Assembly (NCBI GenBank): GCA_015058155.1
Contig: SVCW01000007.1
Location: forward strand, 1-62,207
Origin: Clostridiales bacterium
GTDB lineage: Bacteria; Bacillota; Clostridia; Peptostreptococcales; Anaerovoracaceae
DNA length: 62,207 nt
Reading direction: 5' to 3'
Below the pieces are notes generated by a model that saw only the letters and a list, made by a program, of their open reading frames with translations, had not been told where the DNA came from and searched no databases. How positions within the stretch are numbered: position 1 is the first letter of the stretch; each line of letters begins with the position of its first letter. Shown here piece by piece: positions 26,098 to 35,053 of the stretch. The position numbers were made by a program, and so were the translations under genes.

Positions 26098-27459
26098 ATG
26101 AGTAACAGAATGAAAGACAGAAAGGTTCTCGTAGTAGGCCTCGGAAAATCAGGTATCGCCGCAGTAAAGGCGATGGTAGAGCTTGAAGCTTATGTGTCAG
26201 TTCAGGACAGCAAGGCTGAAAAGGATGTTGATGAAAAGCTTCTCGGATATTTAAAAGATAATAATGTGAAGTGCTACTTCGGCGTTACTCCTGAAGACAT
26301 GGGGGCATTTGACATGCTCATCGTGAGCCCTGGTGTATCACCGGAGCTTCCGTTTGTTCAGGAGGCAGCTCTTAAGGGAACTGAAATCGTAGGTGAACTT
26401 GAAATCGCATATCGCGAAGGAAACGGAAAATACGTAGCAATCACAGGTACAAACGGAAAGACAACGACAACAACTCTTACAGGCGAGATCTTCAAGGCTG
26501 CCAAGAGAAAAACTTATGTTGTGGGAAATATAGGAGTTGCTGTTATTTCTCAGGCCCTTTCGGCTGAGGATGATGCGTGGCTCATCACAGAAACAAGCAG
26601 TTTCCAGCTTGAAACAACAAAGGAATTCAAACCTGAAATTTCAGCAATTCTGAACCTTACACCTGACCATCTTAACCGTCACCATACAATGGAAGGTTAC
26701 GGAGCAGCGAAAGCAAAGGTTATGGAAAATCAGGACGAAAACCAGTATGCTGTGATGAATTATGATGACAAGGCATCATACGTTCTTGCAAAAGATACAA
26801 AAGCTACTGTAGTACCTTTCTCAAGACTTGAAAAGCTTGATTTTGGTGCATATGTAGACGAAGGCAGAATCGTAATCAGGGATAAGGAAGGAACAGTACA
26901 TGATATTATCGGTACTGATGAACTTCAGATTCCGGGAAGCCACAATGTTGAAAATGCACTCGCTGCAGCTGCAATCACATTTTTTGCAGGAATCGACACA
27001 GAAGTTATTTCAGATACTTTAAGAAATTTCATGGGTGTTGAACATAGAATCGAATACGTGGATACTGTAAACGGTGTACGCTATGTAAACGATTCAAAGG
27101 GAACAAACCCTGATTCGACAATCAAGGCTGTTCAGGCATTTAACGGAAATATTATTCTAATCGCAGGCGGATACGATAAGGGTTCTGACTTCAGGGAACT
27201 TATAAGTGCCTTCGATGGAAAAGTTAAAAAGATGATGCTTCTCGGAGTGACAGCTGAAAAAATAAGATCCCAGGCTGAAGAACTTGGATTTACAGATTCA
27301 GTTATGTGCAGTGATATGGAAGACTGCGTGAAAAAGGCGGCAGAGATTGCAGTGCCCGGCGACATAGTCCTTCTTTCACCTGCATGTGCAAGCTGGGATA
27401 TGTATTCGTGCTTTGAAGAGAGAGGAGAACATTTCAAGAATTGTGTGCGTGCTCTCTAG
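26098..27459 (+). CDS. murD: UDP-MurNAc-L-alanine-D-glutamate ligase
   Basis: MurD adds D-glutamate to UDP-MurNAc-L-Ala. The 453-residue protein has the N-terminal Rossmann-like domain (VLVVGLGKSGIAAVKAM; VSPGVSPELP), the P-loop ITGTNGKTTTTTL near 115, ETSSFQLE and LNLTPDHLNRHHTMEGY in the central domain, and VNDSKGTNPDST plus LLSPACASWDMYSCFEERG at the C terminus. All family motifs are intact and the length is usual. The start follows AAAGAGGAATC. Confidence 0.96.
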   Translation: MSNRMKDRKVLVVGLGKSGIAAVKAMVELEAYVSVQDSKAEKDVDEKLLGYLKDNNVKCYFGVTPEDMGAFDMLIVSPGVSPELPFVQEAALKGTEIVGELEIAYREGNGKYVAITGTNGKTTTTTLTGEIFKAAKRKTYVVGNIGVAVISQALSAEDDAWLITETSSFQLETTKEFKPEISAILNLTPDHLNRHHTMEGYGAAKAKVMENQDENQYAVMNYDDKASYVLAKDTKATVVPFSRLEKLDFGAYVDEGRIVIRDKEGTVHDIIGTDELQIPGSHNVENALAAAAITFFAGIDTEVISDTLRNFMGVEHRIEYVDTVNGVRYVNDSKGTNPDSTIKAVQAFNGNIILIAGGYDKGSDFRELISAFDGKVKKMMLLGVTAEKIRSQAEELGFTDSVMCSDMEDCVKKAAEIAVPGDIVLLSPACASWDMYSCFEERGEHFKNCVRAL

Positions 27460-27480
27460 GCAAGGCGGGAAAGGACTTAA

Positions 27481-28611
27481 ATGACAAAAAGAGATAAGCT
27501 GACAGTGAAAAATACAAAGGTGAAATCGGGAGATTTCATTCTTGTCATAATGACACTTGCGCTTGTTATTTTCGGTATCATCATGGTCTTCAGTGCAAGT
27601 TATTACTATGCGATGAATAAGTTCGGAAATCCGTATCACTATCTCCTGCGAGATATCGTGTGGGCGGTCAGCGGACTTGTAGGCATGCTCATCTGTGCGG
27701 CTCTGCCGTACAGATTCTATTATTATGTCGCACCGATAGCAATGGGGATTATGGTGCTCTTGCTGATTCTCGTTTTTTCACCGCTCGGTGTTACGAGAAA
27801 CAACGCTACAAGATGGATCGGCGTAGGTCCGATTACGTTTATGCCGGGTGAGTTTACGAAAATTGCCGTGATACTTTTCGTAGCATGGTTCTTTTCGAAG
27901 AAACCTGAAAGAATAAACTCATTCACAGAAGGCATACTCCCCATGGTTGTCCTCATGGGTATATGCGGCGGACTTATTATCAAGCAGCCGAACCTTTCGA
28001 CTGCGATTACAGTCTGCGGAATTATCGTTTTAATGATGTTTGTAGCAGGCATGTCATGGTGGTATCTCGGGGCGCTTGCAGGGCTTGGTGCCATGGGCGT
28101 ACTCGGTATTGTTTTTCTTGCACCGGAGAGTGAATGGATGAAGAGAATTACAAGTTTCCTTGATCCTTTTGCAGACACTCTCGGCGAAGGATATCAGGTT
28201 GTTCAGGGCCTTATGGCAATGGGAACGGGAGGCCTTTTCGGAAGCGGACTCGGCAAGAGTGTCCAGAAGAATCTTTATCTTCCGGAACCGCAGAACGACT
28301 TTATTCTTTCGATAATCGGGGAAGAACTCGGCTTTATAGGTATTATGCTTCTCATGATTGCATATCTCATACTTATATGGCGAGGTATTCATATAGCAGC
28401 CAACGCTAAGGACCTTTTCGGTACACTTGTTGCTGCCGGTATCTCAATCATGGTTTCGCTTCAGGTTATCATGAATATCGCAGTTGTAACATCAAGCATG
28501 CCACCGACAGGTGTAACACTTCCGTTTATATCTTATGGCGGAAATGCGTTATGGCTTTTCATGGGGTCAATGGGGATACTTCTTAATATTTCGCGGCATT
28601 CCGTAAAATAG
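27481..28611 (+). CDS. ftsW: SEDS-family peptidoglycan glycosyltransferase FtsW
   Basis: FtsW polymerises lipid II into glycan strands at the division site, paired with a class B PBP. The 376-residue protein has about ten membrane segments and the SEDS signatures RNNATRWIGVGPITFMPGEF, LIIKQPNLSTA and the C-terminal PPTGVTLPFISYGGNALW. It lies between murD and murG, the usual ftsW position; SpoVE is the close sporulation paralogue and cannot be excluded. The partner here is the PBP at 20484. Confidence 0.93.
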   Translation: MTKRDKLTVKNTKVKSGDFILVIMTLALVIFGIIMVFSASYYYAMNKFGNPYHYLLRDIVWAVSGLVGMLICAALPYRFYYYVAPIAMGIMVLLLILVFSPLGVTRNNATRWIGVGPITFMPGEFTKIAVILFVAWFFSKKPERINSFTEGILPMVVLMGICGGLIIKQPNLSTAITVCGIIVLMMFVAGMSWWYLGALAGLGAMGVLGIVFLAPESEWMKRITSFLDPFADTLGEGYQVVQGLMAMGTGGLFGSGLGKSVQKNLYLPEPQNDFILSIIGEELGFIGIMLLMIAYLILIWRGIHIAANAKDLFGTLVAAGISIMVSLQVIMNIAVVTSSMPPTGVTLPFISYGGNALWLFMGSMGILLNISRHSVK

Positions 28612-28621
28612 GAGGCAGTTT

Positions 28622-29716
28622 ATGAAAGTAATACTAACAGGCGGCGGAACAGGCGGACATATCTATCCTGCAATCGCAATCGCAGATAAAATAAGAGAAT
28701 ATAACCCTGATGCTGAAATCCTTTTTGTAGGGACACAGCGCGGACTTGAAAAGACGCTCGTCCCAAAGAACGGCTATCCTATCGAGTTCATTACCGTAAG
28801 TGGTTTCAACAGAAGAAATCTTCTCAAAAATGTAAAGACAGTAAAAGATCTTGCAAAGGGAAACCGTGAGGCAAAGAATATTGTCAAGAGTTTCAAGCCT
28901 GATGTTGTTATAGGTACCGGAGGCTATGTCTGCGGACCTATGGTAAGAGCTGCGGCAAAACTAGGTGTTCCGACATATATACACGAACAGAATGCTTTTC
29001 CGGGACTTACAAACAAGCTTCTTGAAAAGCATGTGAAAAACGTTTTTCTTGCTTTTGAAGAAGGAAAGGAATATTTCAAACAGCCTGAAAAGCATATCGT
29101 TACAGGAAATCCTGTAAGAAAAGTTTTCTACGAAGCTGAACGAATGAGCGCAAGAAAAGAACTTGGAATTCCGGAAGATAGTTTTGTTGTGCTTTCATTC
29201 GGAGGAAGCCAGGGAGCATCAAAAATCAACAATACAGTGTTCCCGCTTCTTGAAATGCTTAATGGTAAAGAAAATACATTCCTTGTATACGCTACAGGAA
29301 AATTCTATTACGATGAAGTAAATGAGAGACTGAAGGAAGAGATACCTGTACTTCATGATAATGTCAGAGTGCTTGAATATATTGATAATATGGCACTTTA
29401 TCTTGCTGCGGCAGATCTTGTTGTAAGCAGAAGCGGTGCGCTTGCAGTAACTGAAATTACAGTATGCGGAAGAGCCTCAATACTCGTTCCGTCACCAAAC
29501 GTTACAGGCAACCACCAGTACTTCAATGCAAAGGCGATTGCCGATAAAGGCGGCGCAATCCTCATCGAAGAAAAGGACTTTAATGAGGAAGTACTTATAA
29601 AGACAGTTTTTGAACTTATGAATGATAAGGAAAAGGTGAGAGCACTTGAAGAAGGAAGCAGAAATGCGGCTCCGCCTGATGCTACAGAAATAATATATAA
29701 TACTATTTTCAAGTAA
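28622..29716 (+). CDS. murG: Lipid II-forming GlcNAc transferase MurG
   Basis: MurG adds GlcNAc to lipid I on the inner membrane face, producing lipid II. The 364-residue GT-B protein opens with MKVILTGGGTGGHIYPAIAI, the first glycine-rich loop. It also has GTGGYVCGP, HEQNAFPGLTNK, FGGSQGASKINN as the second G loop, and SRSGALAVTEI with the UDP-GlcNAc-contacting residues. RBS: AGGAGGCAG. The gene ends 72 bp before the murA start, with a structured leader between. Confidence 0.96.
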   Translation: MKVILTGGGTGGHIYPAIAIADKIREYNPDAEILFVGTQRGLEKTLVPKNGYPIEFITVSGFNRRNLLKNVKTVKDLAKGNREAKNIVKSFKPDVVIGTGGYVCGPMVRAAAKLGVPTYIHEQNAFPGLTNKLLEKHVKNVFLAFEEGKEYFKQPEKHIVTGNPVRKVFYEAERMSARKELGIPEDSFVVLSFGGSQGASKINNTVFPLLEMLNGKENTFLVYATGKFYYDEVNERLKEEIPVLHDNVRVLEYIDNMALYLAAADLVVSRSGALAVTEITVCGRASILVPSPNVTGNHQYFNAKAIADKGGAILIEEKDFNEEVLIKTVFELMNDKEKVRALEEGSRNAAPPDATEIIYNTIFK

Positions 29717-29721
29717 CGGAT

Positions 29722-29782
29722 ACCCCCGGGCAGCATATGATAATAATGATACGTGAATCATCACGTCAGGCGTTCTGGGGGT
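29722..29782 (+). promoter_or_regulatory. Structured leader that can mask the murA ribosome binding site
   Basis: ACCCCC (29722-29727) is complementary to GGGGGT (29777-29782), which is the murA Shine-Dalgarno sequence. Inside is a perfect hairpin ACGTGA-ATCA-TCACGT (29751-29766). The structure could reduce murA translation relative to murG. This is inferred from complementarity only. Confidence 0.4.
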
Positions 29783-29788
29783 GAAATT

Positions 29789-31066
29789 TTGTATAAATAT
29801 CGAATCAGGGGCGGGACAGCGATTGAAGGAGAAATCGCAGTTTCCGGTGCAAAGAATGCAGCATTACCTATAATGGCAGCAAGCATTCTTTCGGGAAGCG
29901 AGAGTGTTTTACATAACTGTCCTGCTATATCCGATGTTGAAAAAATGAAAGAAATACTTTCGGGTCTCGGGTGCAGAGTAAAAGAGGCAGGAGAAACTAT
30001 TATCATTGATTCTTCTTCTCTTGCTTCCTGTAAGATAAATGGTAGCCTCATGAAGAGTATGAGGTCGTCGATTTTTCTTGCAGGTCCGCTGCTTTCAAGA
30101 TGCGGTCATGTGGAAATCCATGAACCCGGAGGTTGTAATATAGGAAAAAGGCCGATTGATATCCATCTTGATGCTTTTAAGAAGATGGGAGCTTTATGTG
30201 CTTTTTCCGAGGGGAGAATTATTCTTAAAGCTGAAAAGCTTAAAGGTGCGGAGATTAATATGCCGTTTCCGAGTGTGGGAGCTACGGAAAACATTATTGC
30301 AGCCGCCGCTTGTGCAGAGGGAACTACAATAATAAGGGGTGCGGCAAAAGAGCCTGAAATCGTTGATATGCAGGATTTCCTGAATGGATGCGGAGCGGAT
30401 GTAAGAGGGGCAGGCACAGACATAATAATGATTGAGGGGAGGCATAGCCTCAACGGAACAACGCACAGAATAATACCCGACAGAATCGAGGCAGGTACAT
30501 TCCTTACGCTTGCAGCGATAACTGGCGGGCAGCTTTGTCTTAGGGGAGCGAAAGCTTCGCATCTCAGAGCTTATATCGATGTTCTGAAACGTGCAGGATG
30601 TACTGTCCTGGAATATGACGGAAGCATTGAAATCAAAGGGCCCGGAAGACTCAAGAATATCGGGTTTGTTGAGACATCAGGTTATCCCGGATTCCCGACC
30701 GATCTTCAGTCATTTGCGATGGTACTTGCGGTTTTCTCGGAAGGTACATCATGCATCAGGGAAAACGTGTTTGAAAGGCGTTTTGCCATAGCAAAAGAAT
30801 TAAATAAAATGGGTGCAGAGATTGAAATAAAATCAAGGGATGCTATAATAAAAGGTGGACGCAAATTAAGAGGAAATTTCCTCGAAGCGACTGATTTAAG
30901 GGGTGGCGCAGCTATTACGCTTGCTGCAATCGGAGCACCTGGGGAAAGCATCGTTTCGGGTATTCAGTATATCGACAGAGGCTATTCCCGATTTGAAGAG
31001 AAATTAACGCAGGTTGGCGCAGACATACAGAGGATAGAATCAGAAAATGGCGAAAGAAAAGACTAG
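29789..31066 (+). CDS. murA: UDP-GlcNAc 1-carboxyvinyltransferase MurA
   Basis: MurA starts peptidoglycan synthesis by adding enolpyruvate to UDP-GlcNAc. The 425-residue protein has VSGAKNAALPIMAASIL near the N terminus, with Lys-Asn of the substrate site, and MRSSIFLAGPLLSR. PGGCNIGKRP carries the active-site Cys that fosfomycin alkylates. Later blocks are PDRIEAGTFL and GYPGFPTDLQ. I placed the start at the TTG at 29789, 5 bp after GGGGGTGA. An upstream ATG frame at 29753 would add 12 residues and include that ribosome binding site. It overlaps ftsQ by 20 bp. Its position inside the dcw cluster, after murG, is common in Clostridia. Confidence 0.93.
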   Translation: MYKYRIRGGTAIEGEIAVSGAKNAALPIMAASILSGSESVLHNCPAISDVEKMKEILSGLGCRVKEAGETIIIDSSSLASCKINGSLMKSMRSSIFLAGPLLSRCGHVEIHEPGGCNIGKRPIDIHLDAFKKMGALCAFSEGRIILKAEKLKGAEINMPFPSVGATENIIAAAACAEGTTIIRGAAKEPEIVDMQDFLNGCGADVRGAGTDIIMIEGRHSLNGTTHRIIPDRIEAGTFLTLAAITGGQLCLRGAKASHLRAYIDVLKRAGCTVLEYDGSIEIKGPGRLKNIGFVETSGYPGFPTDLQSFAMVLAVFSEGTSCIRENVFERRFAIAKELNKMGAEIEIKSRDAIIKGGRKLRGNFLEATDLRGGAAITLAAIGAPGESIVSGIQYIDRGYSRFEEKLTQVGADIQRIESENGERKD

Positions 31067-31814
31067 GAAAAAGAAAAAAAGAAGAAAGAAAAATTACCTG
31101 CTCAGGCTCGTAGTTTTAATACTTATCGGCGTTTCTGCATACTTCGTGATGAGTGCATCATTCTTTGAAGTAACAGAAGTTGAAGTTGTAAATAATAACT
31201 ACTTTACAAAAGAGCAGGTTCTTAATATTGCCGGAGTGGAAAACGGCGAAAATATTTTCTTCGATGTAAAGACGGGAAAAGTGAAGGACACGCTCATGGA
31301 AGAACCTTACATAAGAAATGCGAAGGTTAAGATCAAGCTGCCTAGCACTGTGGTCATTGAAATTGAAGAACGTGAAGAAAAGGCGGCAGTAAAATACGGC
31401 GATTCATATATTATACTTGATGGTGACGGACTCGTATTGAGACAGACTGATGTGGCACCGTCAGTAACAGAGCTTACAGGGCTCACTCTTAAGAGTATTC
31501 AGCCGGGAACTGCTCTTGATGTTGAAGAAAATTACCAGTTTTCCGATACACTTGATATTATCGGAATCATGGATGAAAGCGAAGTATACTTTAAGAAAAT
31601 AGATATTTCAGCAGTAAGAGTAAGAGCATATATTTACGATAAACTCGTATGTGTAGGTACACCTGAAACTATTATTTCAAATCTCAATAGCGGTGGTCTG
31701 CAGAAGGTGCTCTTTGAGCTTTACAGTCAGGGTGTGGAGCGTGGCACGATTACAGTCGGTGCGGATGGATCGTGTGCATTCAGCGCTGCTACGGATGATC
31801 ACGGGGAGGAATAG
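31047..31814 (+). CDS. ftsQ: Cell division protein FtsQ/DivIB
   Basis: A bitopic divisome protein that links FtsL and DivIC to the septal synthases. The 255-residue protein has a very basic N terminus (Lys/Arg-rich, 1-20), one membrane segment at about 22-42, a POTRA domain starting EVTEVEVVNNNYFTKEQVL and a FtsQ/DivIB beta domain with PSTVVIEIEEREEKAAV. It overlaps the end of murA by 20 bp, implying coupled translation. Topology, motif and position together make the call. Confidence 0.88.
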   Translation: MAKEKTRKKKKRRKKNYLLRLVVLILIGVSAYFVMSASFFEVTEVEVVNNNYFTKEQVLNIAGVENGENIFFDVKTGKVKDTLMEEPYIRNAKVKIKLPSTVVIEIEEREEKAAVKYGDSYIILDGDGLVLRQTDVAPSVTELTGLTLKSIQPGTALDVEENYQFSDTLDIIGIMDESEVYFKKIDISAVRVRAYIYDKLVCVGTPETIISNLNSGGLQKVLFELYSQGVERGTITVGADGSCAFSAATDDHGEE

Positions 31815-31822
31815 AGAAGTAA

Positions 31823-32560
31823 ATGAGTAAGTACATAAGAATATTATCGACCGGTCTTCTTGCAGCGTTCATCGGTGTTGTACTTGCAGTGCAGATGGGA
31901 AGTACGGCAGGAACTGACCAGGGAGGACTTGTACCTTACAGCAAGGTTAAGGACTATGAAGTTGCCCTTAACGAAGCAAGACTTGAAAAAGAAGAAGCGC
32001 TTAAGGAACTCGAGGCCGCTGAAGCAAGACTTGCGATTATTGAGAATGAGATGGCACAGGACGATGAAGTAATCGAAGCTATGCTCGCTGAAACGGAGAA
32101 GTACAAGCTTCTCACAGGGGCAGTCGATGTTCACGGACCTGGAATCATAATGACAATCAAGGACCCGATTGTGACAGATGAGTTCATGGATGATATGAGT
32201 GTTATTACATATCACTACGAAGAACTCCTGAGCCTCGTAAACAAGCTCAAGGAAGCCGGTGCGGAAGCAATCTCGATAAATGAACACAGAATCATTCAGA
32301 CAACAGAGATTTCGCTTGCCGGCAAGAACATCAATATCAACGGAAAGGCGACAGCACCGCCATACTATGTAAAGGCAATCGGCGATCCTACAACGATGAC
32401 AAATGCTCTCACTATAAGGAGCGGTATCGTTGAAACGCTTAAAAAGAATTACAACCTCATCGTTGAAATCGAAATGGTGGAAGATGTTGCAATTCCAAGA
32501 TATGACGGAGTAATCACTTTAAGATATGCTGAACCGATAGGTGCTGAAGACAAAGAGTAA
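31823..32560 (+). CDS. DUF881 protein (YlxW/YlxX-like), first copy
   Basis: The 245-residue protein has an N-terminal membrane segment (about 7-25), a coiled coil (about 45-95, rich in Glu, Ala and Leu) and a DUF881 domain with the typical DVHGPGIIMTIKD, LVNKLKEAGAEAISINEHRI and YVKAIGDP blocks. DUF881 proteins are encoded between divIB and ftsZ in many Firmicutes (B. subtilis ylxW/ylxX); their role is poorly defined but presumed to concern division. A second copy follows 16 bp later. Confidence 0.85.
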   Translation: MSKYIRILSTGLLAAFIGVVLAVQMGSTAGTDQGGLVPYSKVKDYEVALNEARLEKEEALKELEAAEARLAIIENEMAQDDEVIEAMLAETEKYKLLTGAVDVHGPGIIMTIKDPIVTDEFMDDMSVITYHYEELLSLVNKLKEAGAEAISINEHRIIQTTEISLAGKNININGKATAPPYYVKAIGDPTTMTNALTIRSGIVETLKKNYNLIVEIEMVEDVAIPRYDGVITLRYAEPIGAEDKE

Positions 32561-32576
32561 TTAACGGGAGATAATT

Positions 32577-33308
32577 ATGAAAAAAAGACTGTTTCTTGTT
32601 TTTCTTGTCAGTCTCTTTGTCGGAGCATTCATTGTTGTGCAGATGCGTACGAATCCGGGCCAGATGATTTACACTTCACGAAAGGCTATCGATGATTACG
32701 AAACAATGATTCTGAGTGAGCAGAAAACGACGGAAGATATTCGTAAACAGATTGAAGCCGCAGAGAAATTGCTTGAGGAGTATAAAACGGATTTCGATAA
32801 TCCCGAGACTACGATTGTCCTTGACAATATTACAAGCGAACATGATAAATTCGCGATTATTTCGGGAGCATGCGATGTGAAGGGGCCTGGTGTTGTTATA
32901 ACTGTTGATGACGGAAACCGTGACCTCTATTTCGGAGAAGATATTAACAATCTGCTTGTTCATGATCTTGACATTCTCATGATTATAAATGAGCTTAAAG
33001 ATTGTGGCGCTGAGGCGATTTCTGTTAACGGACAGAGAATAATTGACTCGACAGCAATTAACTGTTCGGGCTGGACGATAAGAATCAACGGAAGAACTTA
33101 TGCGAGACCGTTTGTAATAGAAGCCATCGGGGACGGAAAGGAAATGGTATCAGACCTGCTTTCACCGCATGGATACGGAACTTCTCTTCGCGAATGGGGA
33201 GTTCAGTTCAGTATTGAAACGGCAAACGAAATTGTTATAGAAGGGTACAGCGAAGAAAGAAATTTCTTCTATGCTGATGTAGTAGAAGGAGACGAGACAG
33301 AAGAATGA
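32577..33308 (+). CDS. DUF881 protein, second copy
   Basis: A 243-residue paralogue of the preceding gene with the same layout: basic start and membrane segment at about 3-21, coiled coil at about 40-75, then DUF881 with CDVKGPGVVITVDDG, INELKDCGAEAISVNGQRI and FVIEAIGDGKEM. Sequence identity to the first copy is clear but moderate, so the duplication is old. Its end overlaps the sbp start by 4 bp. Function unknown beyond the division context. Confidence 0.85.
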   Translation: MKKRLFLVFLVSLFVGAFIVVQMRTNPGQMIYTSRKAIDDYETMILSEQKTTEDIRKQIEAAEKLLEEYKTDFDNPETTIVLDNITSEHDKFAIISGACDVKGPGVVITVDDGNRDLYFGEDINNLLVHDLDILMIINELKDCGAEAISVNGQRIIDSTAINCSGWTIRINGRTYARPFVIEAIGDGKEMVSDLLSPHGYGTSLREWGVQFSIETANEIVIEGYSEERNFFYADVVEGDETEE

Positions 33309-33661
33309 TATTTGCGATTTTTGCAGGCCTTGCAGGTGGCCTAATAATTGGATTTGCTTTTAATATAACTTATCCGACAGAGTATTCGTTTTATATAACG
33401 ATGGCGCTTCTTGCCGGTATGGATTCAATCGTAGGTGCGGCTCGTGCACATCTTCAGGAGAAGTACAACGGCGTTATTTTCATTTCCGGATTTATCTGCA
33501 ATGCTATTCTTGCAGCGCTTCTCACATTTGTCGGAGATAAGCTCGGTATTCCGCTTTATTATGCTGCAATCTTCGTTTTTGGCGGAAGGCTTTTCAATAA
33601 TATGGCTGTAATACGAAGAATTATTGTGGAAAACTATCTGTCGAAAAAGAACAAAATGTAG
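33305..33661 (+). CDS. sbp: Small basic protein (Sbp, DUF1290)
   Basis: A 118-residue membrane protein with three hydrophobic segments (about 2-20, 25-45 and 58-95) and the family stretch MALLAGMDSIVGAARAHLQ. DUF1290/Sbp is found just before ftsA-ftsZ in B. subtilis and other Firmicutes and has no firmly assigned role. It overlaps the second DUF881 gene by 4 bp. In this genome the next gene is ftsZ, with no ftsA in between. Confidence 0.85.
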   Translation: MIFAIFAGLAGGLIIGFAFNITYPTEYSFYITMALLAGMDSIVGAARAHLQEKYNGVIFISGFICNAILAALLTFVGDKLGIPLYYAAIFVFGGRLFNNMAVIRRIIVENYLSKKNKM

Positions 33662-33702
33662 TATATTTTCTTTTAATTCATATAGCAATACCACAAATAG
33701 TG

Positions 33703-33759
33703 TGATATAATATTCCCGTGTGAAATTATGCGTTTCCCGTAACGCCTGAAAACACGGGA
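33703..33759 (+). promoter_or_regulatory. ftsZ promoter and 5' leader hairpin
   Basis: TGaTATAAT with the -10 at 33706-33711 is an extended -10; the -35 is weak. Transcripts starting about 6 bases later would begin inside a hairpin, TCCCGTGT (33714-33721) with ACACGGGA (33752-33759), enclosing a second stem GCGTT/AACGC (33730-33745). No T-tract follows, so it is more likely a stabilising or regulatory 5' structure than a terminator. Confidence 0.6.
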
Positions 33760-33804
33760 TTCTTAATAGGTGATAGATTTTTTATACATACAGGAGGAAA
33801 AACC

Positions 33805-34950
33805 ATGCTGCAGTTCGAAGTAAAAGAAACAAGTACAGCGAAGATAAAAGTAATCGGCGTAGGTGGCGGCGGATGTAACGCCGTTGACCGTATGATAGAT
33901 GCTGGCCTTAAGGGAATTCAGTTTATGGCCGTAAATACTGATAAGCAGGCGCTCGAAAAGTCAAAGGCTGAAACTAAGTTCCAGATTGGTGAAAAGCTCA
34001 CTAAGGGTCTTGGTGCCGGTGCTAATCCTGAAATCGGACAGAAGGCTGCTGAAGAAAGTCTTGAAGAATTAGGAAAGTTCATTTCAGGTTCAGATATGGT
34101 ATTCATTACTGCAGGTATGGGTGGCGGTACAGGAACAGGCGCATCACCTGTAATTGCCAAGGCTGCAAAGGATCAGGGAATTCTTACTGTAGGTGTTGTT
34201 ACAAGACCTTTCACTTTCGAAGGAAGAAAAAGAGGCGATCATGCTGAACTCGGTATCAAGTTCCTCAAGAAGTATGTAGACTCACTTGTAGTTGTTCCAA
34301 ACGACAAGCTCCTCCAGATTTCAGAAAAGAATACTACTATGCTTCAGGCATTTGCAATGGCAGACGAAGTATTAAAGCAGGGCGTGCAGGGTATTTCAGA
34401 TCTTATCGCCGAAACAGGAATGATCAACCTCGACTTTGCTGACGTTAAGACAGTAATGAGCGACCGCGGTATCGCACATATGGGTGTTGGTCGCGGCAAG
34501 GGTGACGACAGAGTATCACAGGCAGTCAAGAATGCTATCGAAAGCCCGCTCCTCGAAACTTCAGTAAACGGTGCAAAGGCTATCCTCCTCAACATTACAG
34601 GCGGATACGACCTCGGTATGCTTGAAGTTAATGAAGCTGCAGATCAGATTGAAAAGGCAGCAGACAAGGATGCAATCATCATCCTCGGTACAGCAGTTAA
34701 GGAAGATATGCAGGACGAAATCGTTATCACTGTTATCGCAACTGGTTTTGAAGAAAGACCTTCAGGCGGACTCTATGAATCAACAATCATCACAAGCTCA
34801 GGCAAGACTGGTCTTGGAGTGGAAGAAACAGTAGTAGGAGAAGCTGCAACTGAAGAAGCGGAAACAGAAAAGGAAGATGCAGGAGAAACTGATTCATTCG
34901 GTAAGAAGTACACACTCGACTTCACAATTCCTGACTTCTTAAAGAAATAG
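33805..34950 (+). CDS. ftsZ: Cell division protein FtsZ
   Basis: FtsZ is the tubulin-like GTPase that builds the Z ring. The 381-residue protein has [13 protein letters not shown] near the N terminus, MAVNTD, the tubulin signature [10 protein letters not shown] (near 107-116), the T7 region [11 protein letters not shown], and a variable Glu-rich linker (about 335-360). It ends in the conserved C-terminal peptide TIPDFLKK, the docking site for membrane tethers. It has its own promoter and leader and a strong ribosome binding site (AGGAGGAAAA). ftsA, its usual neighbour, is not present here, so the tether is presumably encoded elsewhere (FtsA or SepF). Confidence 0.97.
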   Translation: MLQFEVKETSTAKIKVIGVGGGGCNAVDRMIDAGLKGIQFMAVNTDKQALEKSKAETKFQIGEKLTKGLGAGANPEIGQKAAEESLEELGKFISGSDMVFITAGMGGGTGTGASPVIAKAAKDQGILTVGVVTRPFTFEGRKRGDHAELGIKFLKKYVDSLVVVPNDKLLQISEKNTTMLQAFAMADEVLKQGVQGISDLIAETGMINLDFADVKTVMSDRGIAHMGVGRGKGDDRVSQAVKNAIESPLLETSVNGAKAILLNITGGYDLGMLEVNEAADQIEKAADKDAIIILGTAVKEDMQDEIVITVIATGFEERPSGGLYESTIITSSGKTGLGVEETVVGEAATEEAETEKEDAGETDSFGKKYTLDFTIPDFLKK

Positions 34951-34960
34951 TTTAATAATT

Positions 34961-34988
34961 AAAGCTCCGGATTTCCGGAGCTTTTGTT
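34961..34988 (+). terminator. Rho-independent terminator after ftsZ
   Basis: AAAGCTCCGG and CCGGAGCTTT form a perfect 10-bp stem with an ATTT loop, followed by TGTTT. It ends the dcw cluster transcript 10 bp after the ftsZ stop codon. Confidence 0.9.
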
Positions 34989-35053
34989 TAGCTGGAGCGC
35001 GTTTAACTGTGCGCTTTGTACTGAGTTGTTAAGTGTATTCGAGGAGGATTGAA

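Noticed and set aside
27481..28611. Calling the SEDS gene spoVE instead of ftsW
   Set aside because: Sequence alone does not separate them; its place in the division cluster favours ftsW, so that name was used with reduced confidence.
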